In this document: one piece after another, positions 1-7,009 of the stretch
Layout: every line of letters begins with the position of its first letter
Position numbering within the stretch: position 1 is the stretch's first letter
Source of the DNA: Archaeoglobus veneficus SNP6
Lineage (GTDB): Archaea > Halobacteriota > Archaeoglobi > Archaeoglobales > Archaeoglobaceae
NCBI RefSeq assembly: GCF_000194625.1
Contig: NC_015320.1
Coordinates: 62,001 to 126,000 of the forward strand
Length of the DNA: 64,000 nt
Direction: 5' to 3'
Made by a program: the position numbers and the translations under genes
Notes under the pieces: model-generated
The model's input: only the letters and a program-made list of their open reading frames with translations
Databases searched by the model: none
Told to the model about the DNA's origin: nothing

Positions 1-37
1 ATCCCTCAGCGTCAGGTCAACTATTTTGACCTTCATA
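1..37 (-). CDS. 5' end of an LTLRD-type carboxylase/aldolase gene (partial)
   Basis: Only the first 12 codons lie in the window, reading leftward from an ATG at 35-37. A GGTGG ribosome-binding site sits just upstream. The peptide starts MKVKIVDLTLRD. Known: this opening is typical of HMGL-like TIM-barrel enzymes, especially pyruvate carboxylase subunit B or oxaloacetate decarboxylase alpha, where LTLRD begins the metal and substrate site. Citramalate-type synthases are an alternative. Without the insertion to its right, the gene would start about 45 bp after the thiE stop on the same strand. Confidence 0.5.
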
Positions 38-81
38 TTACCACCACGGCTAACGGCGTCGGGGGGTTTATTTTATTTTCC

Positions 82-96
82 TTTATCTCCCACCAT
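82..96. repeat. Left 15-bp target-site duplication
   Basis: The 15 bases at 82-96 (tttatctcccaccat) recur exactly at 2278-2292. Each copy abuts one inverted end of the IS481-type element. A 15-bp duplication fits the 4-15 bp range known for IS481-family insertions. Confidence 0.9.
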
Positions 97-120
97 TGTG
101 ATATCCCGAAATAATTTCAC
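97..120. repeat. Left terminal inverted repeat of the IS481-type element
   Basis: This end begins TGTGATATCCC and finishes TTTCAC. It pairs with the complement of 2254-2277, which begins TGTCTTATCCC and finishes TTTCAC. It overlaps the stop codon of the transposase. Confidence 0.85.
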
Positions 121-953
121 TCCTCAAACAACCACCTCCCGTACTCGAAAACCCTTTCAGCAGGCAACTTCCTGAGAAAAGCCTGATAAGGTGTCTCCAG
201 TTCATCAAAATTCAGGCTCATGTGTGGCTTGACAAAGTTGTACCAATAAACAAACTCGTCAACAGAATCAAAAAGACTAAGCTTCTGCTCCATCAAGCCA
301 AAGAACCTCTCGATCTTTCCGTTTGTTTGAGGATGACTCACTCTCGCCAGAATATGCTTAACTCCATTCTCAGCCAGAAAATCCTTAAACCTGTGCTTAG
401 CCTTCTCTCTGCTCTTAGCTGCAACGAACTGAGTTCCGTGGTCGGTCAGTATTTCATCAGGAATGCCAAACTCAGCGAATCCTTTCTTGAGAACTTTTAT
501 TGTGTTCTCTGCAGTAGCAGAATCAAAGATGCCGTAGCAGGTGATAAAACGGGAAGCGTCGTCCATGAAGGCTATTATCCACTTATTTCCAAGCTTTTTC
601 CAGTCCCCTTGCCACAAACTCATGGAATGTTTTCTCTCAAATCTTACCCACCTTCTTTGCTTCTTCTTGTTCATGTTCTCCTCCACAAGGTTGTTTTTCA
701 GCATGATCTTGTAGATGGTGTTGTGGGGAATGTGGATGCCATAATCTCTTTCTATCAGTTTTTCAAGGGTTACAGGGCTCAGTTTGTATTTGTGGTAAGC
801 TTGCAAAACGATTTGCTCTATATCTGGATCTATTAACTTTGGTTTCCTTCCTGCTTGTTTTAGTTCTGGTATCTTTCCTGTTTCTTCGTATTGTTTTTTA
901 AGCTGATAGATCCTTCTTGGCGTTACTCTCATCACAGCGGCTATTTCTCTCAC
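117..953 (-). pseudogene. IS481-family DDE transposase, main part (5' end displaced)
   Basis: The 278 residues from a GTG at 951-953 keep a helix-turn-helix (about residues 1-25) and an rve integrase core. The catalytic triad is visible: D117 in WQGDW, D171 in LTDHGTQF and E215 in NGKIERF. Upstream codons remain open and read LNKGTPVREIA, which is the middle of the first HTH, so this is not the natural start. The missing N-terminus is at 2190-2234. Joining the two across the IS110-type insert gives a continuous protein. A shortened product from GTG would retain catalytic residues but lack the first DNA-binding helix. Confidence 0.85.
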
Positions 954-982
954 TGGAGTTCCTTTGTTTAGATAACATGTTG

Positions 983-1043
983 GGCTTCCGCCCTTAAATA
1001 CTCCAACCGAAATAAGATTGGAGGGATAGGATGGGCGGAAGCC
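983..1043 (+). other. Two-tier inverted repeat spanning the IS110-type transposase start
   Basis: An 11-bp arm at 983-993 (ggcttccgccc) is complementary to 1033-1043. Inside it, ctccaa at 1001-1006 pairs with ttggag at 1018-1023. A transcript starting upstream could fold so that the ATG at 1031 and its GGGATAGG leader lie beside the outer stem. It could limit translation by read-through transcripts or be part of the end recognised by the transposase. Both functions are inference. Confidence 0.6.
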
Positions 1044-2065
1044 GTGTATACGTAGGTGTAGACGTACATAAGAATTTCTCCTTCGTATGCGCTATGAAAG
1101 AGAACGGAGAAATAATCCTGGAAAAGAAAGTAAGAACTGAAGAGCTTGAAAAATTCCTGGAGAATATTCCTGGAAACAGAACAATCATATTGGAGCCAAC
1201 AACAACAGCGATAAACCTTGCAAGAAAACTCAGAAAGAAAAACGAAGTCCTCCTCTCCCATCCGTACAAAACCAAACTGATAGCGGAATCAAAGAAGAAG
1301 ACAGACAGAGTAGATGCAAAAGTATTAGCCGATTTAGCAAGAACAAACTTCCTCCCAACTGCCTATCTACCACCAGATGAAATAATGGAGCTGAGGGAGA
1401 TAATAAGGGAAAGGATAAGACTGAAAAAGCTTTCAACCTCAACAAAGAACAGAATTCATTCAATCCTCGCAAAGAACGGAATAAAGTACGATGGGAATCT
1501 CTTCAATTCAGAAGGAAGGGAATTTCTAAACTCTTTAAACAACGAGTGGATAGATCGCTATCTGAGGATCCTTTCATCAATCGAGAATGAAATTAAGGAA
1601 ATAGATAAAGAAATAAGGCAGAAGTGCTTGGAGAATGAAGAAACCGTGCTTCTAACAACCATTCCAGGAATAGGCTACTTCTCAGCCCTGCTAATCTACG
1701 CTGAGATTGGCGACATAAAGCGTTTCCCGAACTCAAAGAAGCTCTGCAGCTATGCTGGCTTAGTACCCTCCACAAGACAGTCCGGAAACAAAACAATCAC
1801 TGGAAGGATAACGAAGGAGGGGAACAAACTTCTCAGGTGGGTTCTCGTTCAGTGTGCCTTCGTTGCAATAAGGAAAGATGAAAGATTCAGGCAATTCTAC
1901 GAGAGAATAAAACAGAGAAAGGGATCCCAGAAGGCCATAGTTGCAACAGCAAGGAAACTTCTAACAGTCGTATATGCGGTGCTGAGAGATAAAAAGCCTT
2001 ATATAAGTTATACTCCTACAAGCTACTACGGTGAGGAGTGTACCCCGGTAACTAACTGGGCTTAA
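1031..2065 (+). CDS. IS110-family (IS1111-like) RuvC-Tnp transposase
   Basis: The protein has 344 residues, the usual family length. The N-terminal RuvC-like DEDD domain shows D11 (GVDVHK), E55 (ILEPT) and D92/D95 (KTDRVDAK). A coiled middle follows (about 125-205). The C-terminal Transposase_20 domain begins TTIPGIG at 209 and contains GLVPSTRQSG, in which S251 is the expected catalytic serine. Known: this family recombines circular donor DNA with a target through serine chemistry, guided by a bridge or seek RNA made from its own noncoding end. No frameshift is seen, so the copy may be active. GAGGGATAGG precedes the ATG. Confidence 0.93.
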   Translation: MGGSRVYVGVDVHKNFSFVCAMKENGEIILEKKVRTEELEKFLENIPGNRTIILEPTTTAINLARKLRKKNEVLLSHPYKTKLIAESKKKTDRVDAKVLADLARTNFLPTAYLPPDEIMELREIIRERIRLKKLSTSTKNRIHSILAKNGIKYDGNLFNSEGREFLNSLNNEWIDRYLRILSSIENEIKEIDKEIRQKCLENEETVLLTTIPGIGYFSALLIYAEIGDIKRFPNSKKLCSYAGLVPSTRQSGNKTITGRITKEGNKLLRWVLVQCAFVAIRKDERFRQFYERIKQRKGSQKAIVATARKLLTVVYAVLRDKKPYISYTPTSYYGEECTPVTNWA

Positions 2066-2187
2066 AAGCCCGACGTTTAGATTGGGGAGAACTCCTCACC
2101 GAACGACTCGTTAAAGTGGGCTTAGAAGCCCGGATGGGAGTGTGTCGAATAGAAAATATCCACAGCCTTGGCGGAAGCCCACATGGG
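2066..2187 (+). ncRNA. Candidate bridge/seek RNA of the IS110-type element
   Basis: This noncoding segment lies between the transposase stop and the right end, where IS1111-type elements encode their guide RNA. It contains two near-identical 6-bp hairpins (GGGCTT-AA-AAGCCC at 2058-2071 and GGGCTT-AG-AAGCCC at 2118-2131). GTTTAGAT at 2075-2082 equals the left target junction at 966-973. ATGGGAG at 2134-2140 equals the element's own right end up to the AG core. Weaker right-side candidates are AGAACT at 2088-2093 and ATATCC at 2156-2161. The order target-guide then donor-guide matches the known bridge RNA layout. The guide assignment is inference by eye. Confidence 0.6.
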
Positions 2188-2189
2188 AG

Positions 2190-2234
2190 TTGTCTGATTA
2201 TCCACCTGATCTTCTTGTTCGTTAGTTTTCTCAC
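2190..2234 (-). pseudogene. Displaced N-terminal fragment of the IS481 transposase
   Basis: Reading leftward from a GTG at 2232-2234, the peptide begins MRKLTNKKIRWIIRQ, the usual opening of IS481 HTH regions. It then runs into the right end of the IS110-type element. It continues in frame, after removal of 972-2189, into LNKGTPVREIA at the start of the main transposase segment. The GTG lies 20 bp inside the right inverted repeat, as expected for this family. Confidence 0.82.
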
Positions 2235-2253
2235 AAGAGTTGGATGTTGGGTT

Positions 2254-2277
2254 GTGAAATAATTTTGGGATAAGACA
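2254..2277. repeat. Right terminal inverted repeat of the IS481-type element
   Basis: The complement reads TGTCTTATCCC and onward and matches the left end at 97-120 with about five differences. It is followed immediately by the second copy of the 15-bp target duplication. Confidence 0.85.
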
Positions 2278-2292
2278 TTTATCTCCCACCAT
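2278..2292. repeat. Right 15-bp target-site duplication
   Basis: This is an exact copy of 82-96. It contains the last codons and stop of thiE (stop at 2279-2281), so the insertion regenerated the gene end and left ThiE intact. Confidence 0.9.
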
Positions 2293-2899
2293 TAAATGTG
2301 GATAATATCCCAAGGAGTTTCCTTGCTGCATCTTCCGGATCATCAGCCATCGAAACAGCAGAAACGACGGCAACGCCTGCAACACCAGTTTTCAGAACTT
2401 CTAAAACGTTTTCCCGAGTTATTCCGCCGATTGCAACGACAGGAATGGATACAGCTTCAACGATTCTACGAATGCCCTCAACCCCTATCACCTTCGACTC
2501 CTTCGTGCCTGTGGGGAAAGCTGAACCAGCCCCTAAATAGTCAGCGTACTCCTCAGCCTGCTTTGCCTGCTCCACAGTTTTGACCGACATACCGATAATG
2601 CCATCGAAGATTTCAGCAACAATCTCCGCTGGAATGTCGTCCTGACCCACATGAACGCCGTCAGCATTGCATGCGATTGCAATATCAACCCTGTCGTTCA
2701 CTATCAACATCGCATCATACTCGTCGCAAAGCTTTCTTATTCGCCTTGCCTCCCCAACCATAACTCTTGCCGGGGCTTCCTTTTCCCGGTACTGGATAAT
2801 CCTGACGCCAGCCTTTAACGCCGCTTTCGCCACTTCTTCGTGCTTCCACCTCTTACCGCTTGTTATCACGTAGAGGAAAGGTTTATCGATTTTTAGCAT
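2279..2899 (-). CDS. thiE: Thiamine-phosphate synthase
   Basis: The enzyme joins HMP pyrophosphate and thiazole phosphate to give thiamine phosphate in the cytosol. The 206-residue length and TIM-barrel pattern fit ThiE. Family motifs are visible: YREKEAP near residue 37 (pyrophosphate site), IVNDRVDIA and GVHVGQDD in the middle (metal site), then GAGSAFPTGTK and VVAIGGI. The ATG at 2897-2899 starts directly with the first beta strand. The stop lies in the target duplication of the downstream insertion, which separates thiE from a same-strand gene at the window's left edge. Confidence 0.95.
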   Translation of the reverse strand: MLKIDKPFLYVITSGKRWKHEEVAKAALKAGVRIIQYREKEAPARVMVGEARRIRKLCDEYDAMLIVNDRVDIAIACNADGVHVGQDDIPAEIVAEIFDGIIGMSVKTVEQAKQAEEYADYLGAGSAFPTGTKESKVIGVEGIRRIVEAVSIPVVAIGGITRENVLEVLKTGVAGVAVVSAVSMADDPEDAARKLLGILSTFNGGR

Positions 2900-3090
2900 G
2901 TTACAGCTCTCAACCTACTCGCTGAAGTACTTTTCGAGCACTTTCTTCTGCGCCTTCCTCAGTCGATTGGACGTTGTCGAGGAGGAACATCAAAAATCCG
3001 CGAACCCTGAACGATCTGAAGCATACGTGCTGATAAGGCGTACGATTATATTAGCTGCTGGTAGCTTTTTATTAATAATCCAAGAAGCCA

Positions 3091-3123
3091 AAGAGATATA
3101 TAATATCAGAGAAACATAAAATT
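3091..3123 (+). promoter_or_regulatory. Probable promoter of the small sirohaem reductase gene
   Basis: A TATA-like stretch (gatatataat, 3095-3104) lies about 20-29 bp before the ATG at 3124, and the leader is AT-only without a Shine-Dalgarno sequence. A leaderless or near-leaderless transcript is likely. Confidence 0.45.
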
Positions 3124-3780
3124 ATGGAAAAAGAGAGGCACGTAACTAAGAGAATCAAGCAGAGAGATGGCTCAAATGCTGTCGTTCTGAGAATTCCAGC
3201 CGGAATTATCACCCCAGAGTCTCTGAGGAAGATAGCAGACGTTGCGGAGAAATACAACTCCATAATAAAGCTTACCGGGGCTCAGCGAATAGCAATAGTC
3301 GGAATAAAGGACGAAGACCTCGACGCATTCTGGGAAGAAGTTGGATTGGAGCCTGCAGCAGCCAACGGACTTTGCGTGAGAAGTGTTAAGGTGTGCCCGG
3401 GGAAGACATTCTGCAAGATTGGTTTACAGGATACACTTGAACTCGGTTTAGAGCTTGAAAAAAGATATAACGGATTAGTGCTGCCATCTAAGTTCAAAAT
3501 AGGTGTTTGTGGTTGTCCAAACTCGTGTACCGAGCCGATAGTTAAAGACCTGGGATTCATGGGTACAAAAGACGGTTTTACCTGCTTTGTCGGAGGTTCT
3601 GCTGGCAGAAAGCCAAGGTTTGCTGAAGTACTTGCCGAAGGACTCAGCGCCGAGCAGTGTCTGGAGATAGCCGAAAGAGTAATCAGTGTTTACAGAGAAA
3701 AAGCAAAGAAAGGGCAGAGGCTCGGAGACTTCATAGAATCCATAGGCAGCGTAGATGAGTTTCGTAAACTCGTTCTTTGA
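3124..3780 (+). CDS. Small single-chain sirohaem/[4Fe-4S] sulfite (or nitrite) reductase-like protein
   Basis: At 218 residues this is a one-unit member of the nitrite/sulfite reductase superfamily: a ferredoxin-like half domain (about 15-75) followed by a sirohaem/Fe-S domain. The ligand motif is clear: CPGKTFC (C91, C97) and CPNSC (C131, C135), giving CX5C and CX3C. Size and motif match the low-molecular-weight assimilatory-type sulfite reductase known from Desulfovibrio. Dissimilatory DsrAB subunits are about twice as long. The substrate could be sulfite or nitrite. The gene stands alone, with 151 bp before the next gene. Confidence 0.85.
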   Translation: MEKERHVTKRIKQRDGSNAVVLRIPAGIITPESLRKIADVAEKYNSIIKLTGAQRIAIVGIKDEDLDAFWEEVGLEPAAANGLCVRSVKVCPGKTFCKIGLQDTLELGLELEKRYNGLVLPSKFKIGVCGCPNSCTEPIVKDLGFMGTKDGFTCFVGGSAGRKPRFAEVLAEGLSAEQCLEIAERVISVYREKAKKGQRLGDFIESIGSVDEFRKLVL

Positions 3781-3894
3781 TCTTAACTCTACGTTCTAAA
3801 TTTTCAGAATGCAGTAAGTGAGTAGTTTGATGTACGAGTTGCATTAGTTTTTTATTCATACTCAACATCATAACACGCGAAAAGTTCGGTGACC

Positions 3895-3931
3895 AAAACA
3901 TATATATTCTTTATCCACAAAGCGTTGAGGA
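3895..3931 (+). promoter_or_regulatory. Probable promoter of the beta-CASP nuclease gene
   Basis: catatatatt at 3899-3908 is a TATA-box candidate about 25-30 bp before the ATG at 3932. The GAGG next to the start is too close to act as a normal ribosome-binding site, so a short-leader transcript is likely. Confidence 0.45.
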
Positions 3932-5155
3932 ATGGTCGTAATTCATTTCCTTGGCGGATGCAGAGAAGTAGGAAGGTCGGCGATAATGGTAGACTCCATT
4001 ATCCTCGATTACGGGATGAAACCGTCATCGCCTCCAGAATTTCCAATTAACGGAGTTTCTCCTACAGAGGTGATAATCACCCACGGTCACCTCGACCACG
4101 TAGGTGTAGTTCCAAATCTGATGGACTACGATCCGTCCGTATATATGACTCCTCCAACGAGGGATCTCGCTCATGTTCTCCTGAAAGATTCAATGAACAT
4201 AATGGAGTACCCGCCATACGGCAGAAGAGAGTTCAGGCAGTTCGAGAGCAACGCAAGGGATGTGGAGTTCTACGAGCCCTTCTACATCAGCGGGTGGGAA
4301 GTAACGCTGTTCAACGCAGGCCACATTCCAGGCAGCGCTATGGTCCACATGTCCAAGGACATAAACATACTCTACACGGGAGACGTAAAACTCCAGGAGA
4401 CAAGGCTACTGGAGCCAGCAGACCTCAATTTCCCTGAAACTGACGTGCTGATAGTTGAGAGCACGTATTTCGGCATTGAGCATCCCGACAGAAGAGAACT
4501 CGAAAAGGCCTTCGTCGAGTCGGTAATAGAGACCCTCGACAGAGGTGGGCATGCGATAATTCCAGCCTTCGCTGTTGGCAGAACCCAGGAAGTCCTGATG
4601 ATTCTCGAAAAACACGGAATAACGCCCTACGTTGACGGCATGGGAAAGGAAGTTGGAAAAATCCTCGAAAGGTATCCGGATTACATCAAGAGTGCGAGGA
4701 AGCTCAGGAGAGCTCTCAAAAAGGCTATACCCGTTGAGAGGGGCAAAAGAGAGGATGTCCTTACAGAGCCTGCAGCAATCGTCACCACAGCAGGTATGCT
4801 GAACGGAGGGCCGGCGTTGTTCTACATCTCGAAGCTCTACAACGACGAGAAGTCAAAGATACTCCTCACAGGCTATCAGGTTGAAGGAACGAATGGAGAC
4901 ATGGCCTTGAAGAAGGGCATGCTCAACCTCGGTATGCGGACAGTTAAGCTGAAAATGGGTGTCGAGCAGTATGACTTCTCCGCCCACGCAGACGACGAGC
5001 AGCTCAAGGAAGTCGTCGAGAAAGCTGCAAACAAGGGAGCTGAAATAGTCTTCACCGTTCATGGAGAAGAGACTGAGGCATTTGCAGAATGGATAAAGGA
5101 CGAAGTAGGTATAGACGCATACGCGCCGAAGAACGGAGAGGTTTACGTAATATAA
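3932..5155 (+). CDS. Metallo-beta-lactamase/beta-CASP ribonuclease (archaeal CPSF2-like)
   Basis: The 407-residue protein has the zinc-binding HGHLDHVG signature (about residues 51-58), further MBL histidines and aspartates (GHIPGSA, YTGDVK), a beta-CASP insert with PAFAVGRTQE, and the C-terminal DFSAHAD and VHGEE motifs. There are no N-terminal KH domains, which separates it from the long aCPSF1 type. Known members are RNases acting on mRNA and rRNA ends as endo- or 5'-3' exonucleases in the cytoplasm. All expected metal ligands appear present. Confidence 0.9.
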   Translation: MVVIHFLGGCREVGRSAIMVDSIILDYGMKPSSPPEFPINGVSPTEVIITHGHLDHVGVVPNLMDYDPSVYMTPPTRDLAHVLLKDSMNIMEYPPYGRREFRQFESNARDVEFYEPFYISGWEVTLFNAGHIPGSAMVHMSKDINILYTGDVKLQETRLLEPADLNFPETDVLIVESTYFGIEHPDRRELEKAFVESVIETLDRGGHAIIPAFAVGRTQEVLMILEKHGITPYVDGMGKEVGKILERYPDYIKSARKLRRALKKAIPVERGKREDVLTEPAAIVTTAGMLNGGPALFYISKLYNDEKSKILLTGYQVEGTNGDMALKKGMLNLGMRTVKLKMGVEQYDFSAHADDEQLKEVVEKAANKGAEIVFTVHGEETEAFAEWIKDEVGIDAYAPKNGEVYVI

Positions 5156-5329
5156 CCCAAGATTCTAAGAGTTCGTCATCTGCAAACCTGGCTGTGAATT
5201 CTTTTCAACATGTCTTTTATTTTCTTCACATTTTCTACTCTTTACAGGAAACGTCTATTAATCACTTTATTAGAGACCTCTCCAGCGCCTAACTCCTCAA
5301 TAACCTGCCAATAATTTTCAAAATTAAAA
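5156..5329. other. AT-rich gap without a supported gene
   Basis: No complete gene is seen. On the minus strand a short open stretch (5325 down to 5247) could encode a 26-residue tail ending NRRFL, but it has no start. It could be the remnant of a gene once downstream of the VapB-like gene; this is weak. Confidence 0.4.
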
Positions 5330-5336
5330 TTATTGG
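5308..5336. terminator. 11-bp inverted repeat over the vapB stop codon
   Basis: ccaataatttt at 5308-5318 pairs perfectly with aaaattattgg at 5326-5336 across a 7-nt loop. It covers the TAA of the VapB-like gene (5330-5332). There is no T-run after it on the minus strand, so it may protect or end the transcript, or be an operator. The function is inferred. Confidence 0.4.
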
Positions 5337-5479
5337 TTTACTGCAGATTTTATGAGCATTTCAATCCTCTTCTCGACGTTTTTCTTTATTAGTTCATCAA
5401 TGACGGCGCTGAAACTCTTTTTCCCCTTGATTCTGGCAAGCTTTTCGTAAACATCATCCGATATTGTTATAGTTTTCAT
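5330..5479 (-). CDS. VapB-type (DUF217) antitoxin, orphan
   Basis: The 49-residue protein starts MKTITISDDVYEKLARIKGK at the ATG at 5477-5479. Upstream codons in the same frame are hydrophobic and unlike the family, so this internal ATG is chosen. The beta-alpha-alpha ribbon-helix-helix core and SFSAVIDELIKK segment are typical of DUF217 VapB antitoxins that pair with PIN-domain VapC toxins. No PIN gene lies beside it: 174 bp of poor coding potential follow. It may be an orphan regulator or the survivor of a broken toxin-antitoxin pair. Confidence 0.8.
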   Translation of the reverse strand: MKTITISDDVYEKLARIKGKKSFSAVIDELIKKNVEKRIEMLIKSAVNQ

Positions 5480-5580
5480 GTTTAGTGTGTTGTAAATGAG
5501 ACTATAAAAGTTTATTGAAGTCCATATTCCAACTATCCTGAAAAGAATGAAACTTTTTTTCATTAAAGTACACAAAAAGC

Positions 5581-6093
5581 TCACAGATTCTCAAGCATCT
5601 CAAGATAAGACTTTCTTATGCTCTCCCCCTCCAGCCCAAGGCTCCTCGCAACCTCAAAGACTTTCTTCTTCGCCCCTTCAACGTCCTCGCTTTCGATTTC
5701 TACTTCCACGAACTTTCCAAGGCCATCAATCTCATCAAGACAAACTACTGCCTCACCAACTTGATAAATCCTCCTCCGCTTTTTCACCCATCTCACTGGC
5801 GTGAAGCCGAGCTTTTCAAGTATTCTCCTGCAGTTATCAAAGTCCTCAACCTTGAGCTTTATCTCCTCCCTCGTCTTGGTTTCTTTGTCAATCTTCCGCC
5901 CCTTGTACGTTAGCGTTACACCCTCGCTGTCTTTCCTTATTCTGAGCGCTTCATCGCTCTTCCTGAAATCCCTCCAAGGTGAGTTAAAGTAGAGGTCTTC
6001 CTCCTCCTTCTCAATTACGAATTTGCCAGTTTCGGCAAGCTTTTTCTCCACCTCTTCAAAACCCTCAACGCTGAACTTTACTTCCACTTCCAT
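5581..6093 (-). CDS. CYTH-domain protein (class IV adenylate cyclase / triphosphatase family)
   Basis: The 170-residue protein begins MEVEVKFSV at 6091-6093, carrying the ExExK signature of CYTH domains at its N-terminus. The basic strand LTYKGRKID, the EEIKLKV strand and acidic strands CLDEIDGLGKFVEVEIE complete the triphosphate tunnel. Archaeal relatives act as adenylate cyclase CyaB, thiamine triphosphatase or inorganic triphosphatase, and the sequence alone does not decide. It is transcribed divergently from the FKBP gene across 79 bp. Confidence 0.85.
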   Translation of the reverse strand: MEVEVKFSVEGFEEVEKKLAETGKFVIEKEEEDLYFNSPWRDFRKSDEALRIRKDSEGVTLTYKGRKIDKETKTREEIKLKVEDFDNCRRILEKLGFTPVRWVKKRRRIYQVGEAVVCLDEIDGLGKFVEVEIESEDVEGAKKKVFEVARSLGLEGESIRKSYLEMLENL

Positions 6094-6119
6094 GTCTACT
6101 CCCGCTCCACACTTACCCA

Positions 6120-6172
6120 ACCTTTTTATATCCTTCAACTGCTTCGCTAAAAAACTTGTGGAGGGAGACGAC
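6120..6172 (+). promoter_or_regulatory. Promoter and ribosome-binding site of the FKBP gene
   Basis: A TATA-like ctttttatat lies at 6121-6130 and a strong GGAGGGAG Shine-Dalgarno at about 6160-6167. This places the start at the ATG at 6173 rather than any codon further upstream in the open frame. Confidence 0.55.
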
Positions 6173-7009
6173 ATGGCCATTAAAGCTGGAGACTTTATCA
6201 AGGTTAGCTACACGGCAAAACTTGAAGATGGAACGGTAATCGATACAACAGATGAAGAGGTGGCAAAAGAGTACGGAATATACAACGAGAATGCGAAGTA
6301 CGGCGATATAACCATCGTGGTTGGAGAAGGGCACGTCGTCAAAGGCCTTGACGAGGAACTCGTAGGCAAAGACGTTGGCTTTAAGGGAGAAATCGTTGTC
6401 CCGCCTGAGAAGGCATTTGGCGAGTATGATCCAGAGAACAAGGAGGTCGTAAGCGTAAAGAGGTTCAAGGAGAGGCCGCAGCCAGGACAGCGCGTTCGCA
6501 TTGGCGACAAGGTTGGAACTGTGGAGAGAGTGATAGGCAGAAGGGCAATAATCGACTACAACCACCCGCTTGCAGGCAAGACGCTCATCTTCGACGTTGA
6601 AGTCAAGGAGCTCATAGAGGACGATGCAGAGAAAATAAAGGCCCTCTTCTTCATAAATACGGGAGTTGATGTTGAAGTCGAGCTCGACGGGAAGAAGGCG
6701 GTTGTGGAAGTTCCGAAGGGTGTTGCTTTCAGTCAGTACTTTGCAATAGGGAAGTTTGCAGCCATAAACGCAATTTTCAAGCTCCTTGACATTGAAGAGA
6801 TAGACATAGTGGAGAGGTTCAAGAAGGAAGAGGAAAAGGCCGTGATAGAGGCCATAGAGATGGCCAAGGGAGGGGAAGCTGAGGATACAGATACGGACAG
6901 AGAAGAAGGGAAAGAAGGCGAAGAAACTGAAGAGACATCCAAAGCGGGTGATAAGGGAGAAGAAGGAAAAGAAGAAGCAAGTGAAGAAGAAAAACATGCA
7001 GAAAGTTAA
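6173..7009 (+). CDS. FKBP-type peptidyl-prolyl isomerase, long archaeal form
   Basis: The 278-residue protein folds proline-containing peptides in the cytosol. Residues 5-30 carry the FKBP start (GDFIKVSYTAKLEDGTVIDTT), followed by an IF (insert-in-flap) chaperone domain around GEYDPENKE, the return strand NHPLAGKTLIFDVEV, and a C-terminal archaeal domain (about 155-235). The tail is about 45 residues of Asp/Glu/Lys. The start is fixed by the Shine-Dalgarno. The last 3 bp overlap the end of the convergent adenosine-specific kinase gene. Confidence 0.93.
   Translation: MAIKAGDFIKVSYTAKLEDGTVIDTTDEEVAKEYGIYNENAKYGDITIVVGEGHVVKGLDEELVGKDVGFKGEIVVPPEKAFGEYDPENKEVVSVKRFKERPQPGQRVRIGDKVGTVERVIGRRAIIDYNHPLAGKTLIFDVEVKELIEDDAEKIKALFFINTGVDVEVELDGKKAVVEVPKGVAFSQYFAIGKFAAINAIFKLLDIEEIDIVERFKKEEEKAVIEAIEMAKGGEAEDTDTDREEGKEGEETEETSKAGDKGEEGKEEASEEEKHAES

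Larger units (their letters stand above)
972..2189 (+). mobile_element. IS110/IS1111-type insertion sequence nested in the IS481 transposase
   Basis: Boundaries come from the disrupted gene. The dinucleotide AG occurs at both junctions (970-971 and 2188-2189), and deleting one AG plus the intervening DNA restores the host frame exactly (reading IRWIIRQLNKGTPVREIA). No longer target duplication exists. The element carries subterminal inverted repeats: CATGTTGGGCTTCCGCC near the left end and its near-complement GGCGGAAGCCCACATG at the right end. Such repeats are typical of the IS1111 subgroup. It has about 59 bp before and 124 bp after its transposase gene. Confidence 0.85.
97..2277 (-). mobile_element. 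IS481-family insertion sequence, interrupted by an IS110/IS1111-type element
   Basis: The element is delimited by inverted ends at 97-120 and 2254-2277, both starting TGT and sharing about 19 of 24 positions, with a 15-bp direct repeat outside. It encodes a DDE transposase on the minus strand. Its stop codon overlaps the left end. The 5' end of the transposase gene lies far away at 2190-2234, next to the right end, because a second element occupies 972-2189. Removing that element gives an IS of about 960 bp, normal for this family. The disrupted transposase suggests the outer element is no longer autonomous. Confidence 0.88.

Noticed and set aside
97-2277. One composite transposon carrying two cooperating transposases
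   Set aside because: The inner element interrupts the outer transposase gene at a single codon and has its own ends, so it is a nested insertion.
2898-3119. 73-codon plus-strand reading frame between thiE and the reductase gene
   Set aside because: No family likeness or good start context; it spans the thiE promoter region.
6113-6997. 294-codon frame antisense to the FKBP gene
   Set aside because: Low-complexity shadow (poly-Phe/Leu) of the FKBP's acidic, lysine-rich coding sequence.
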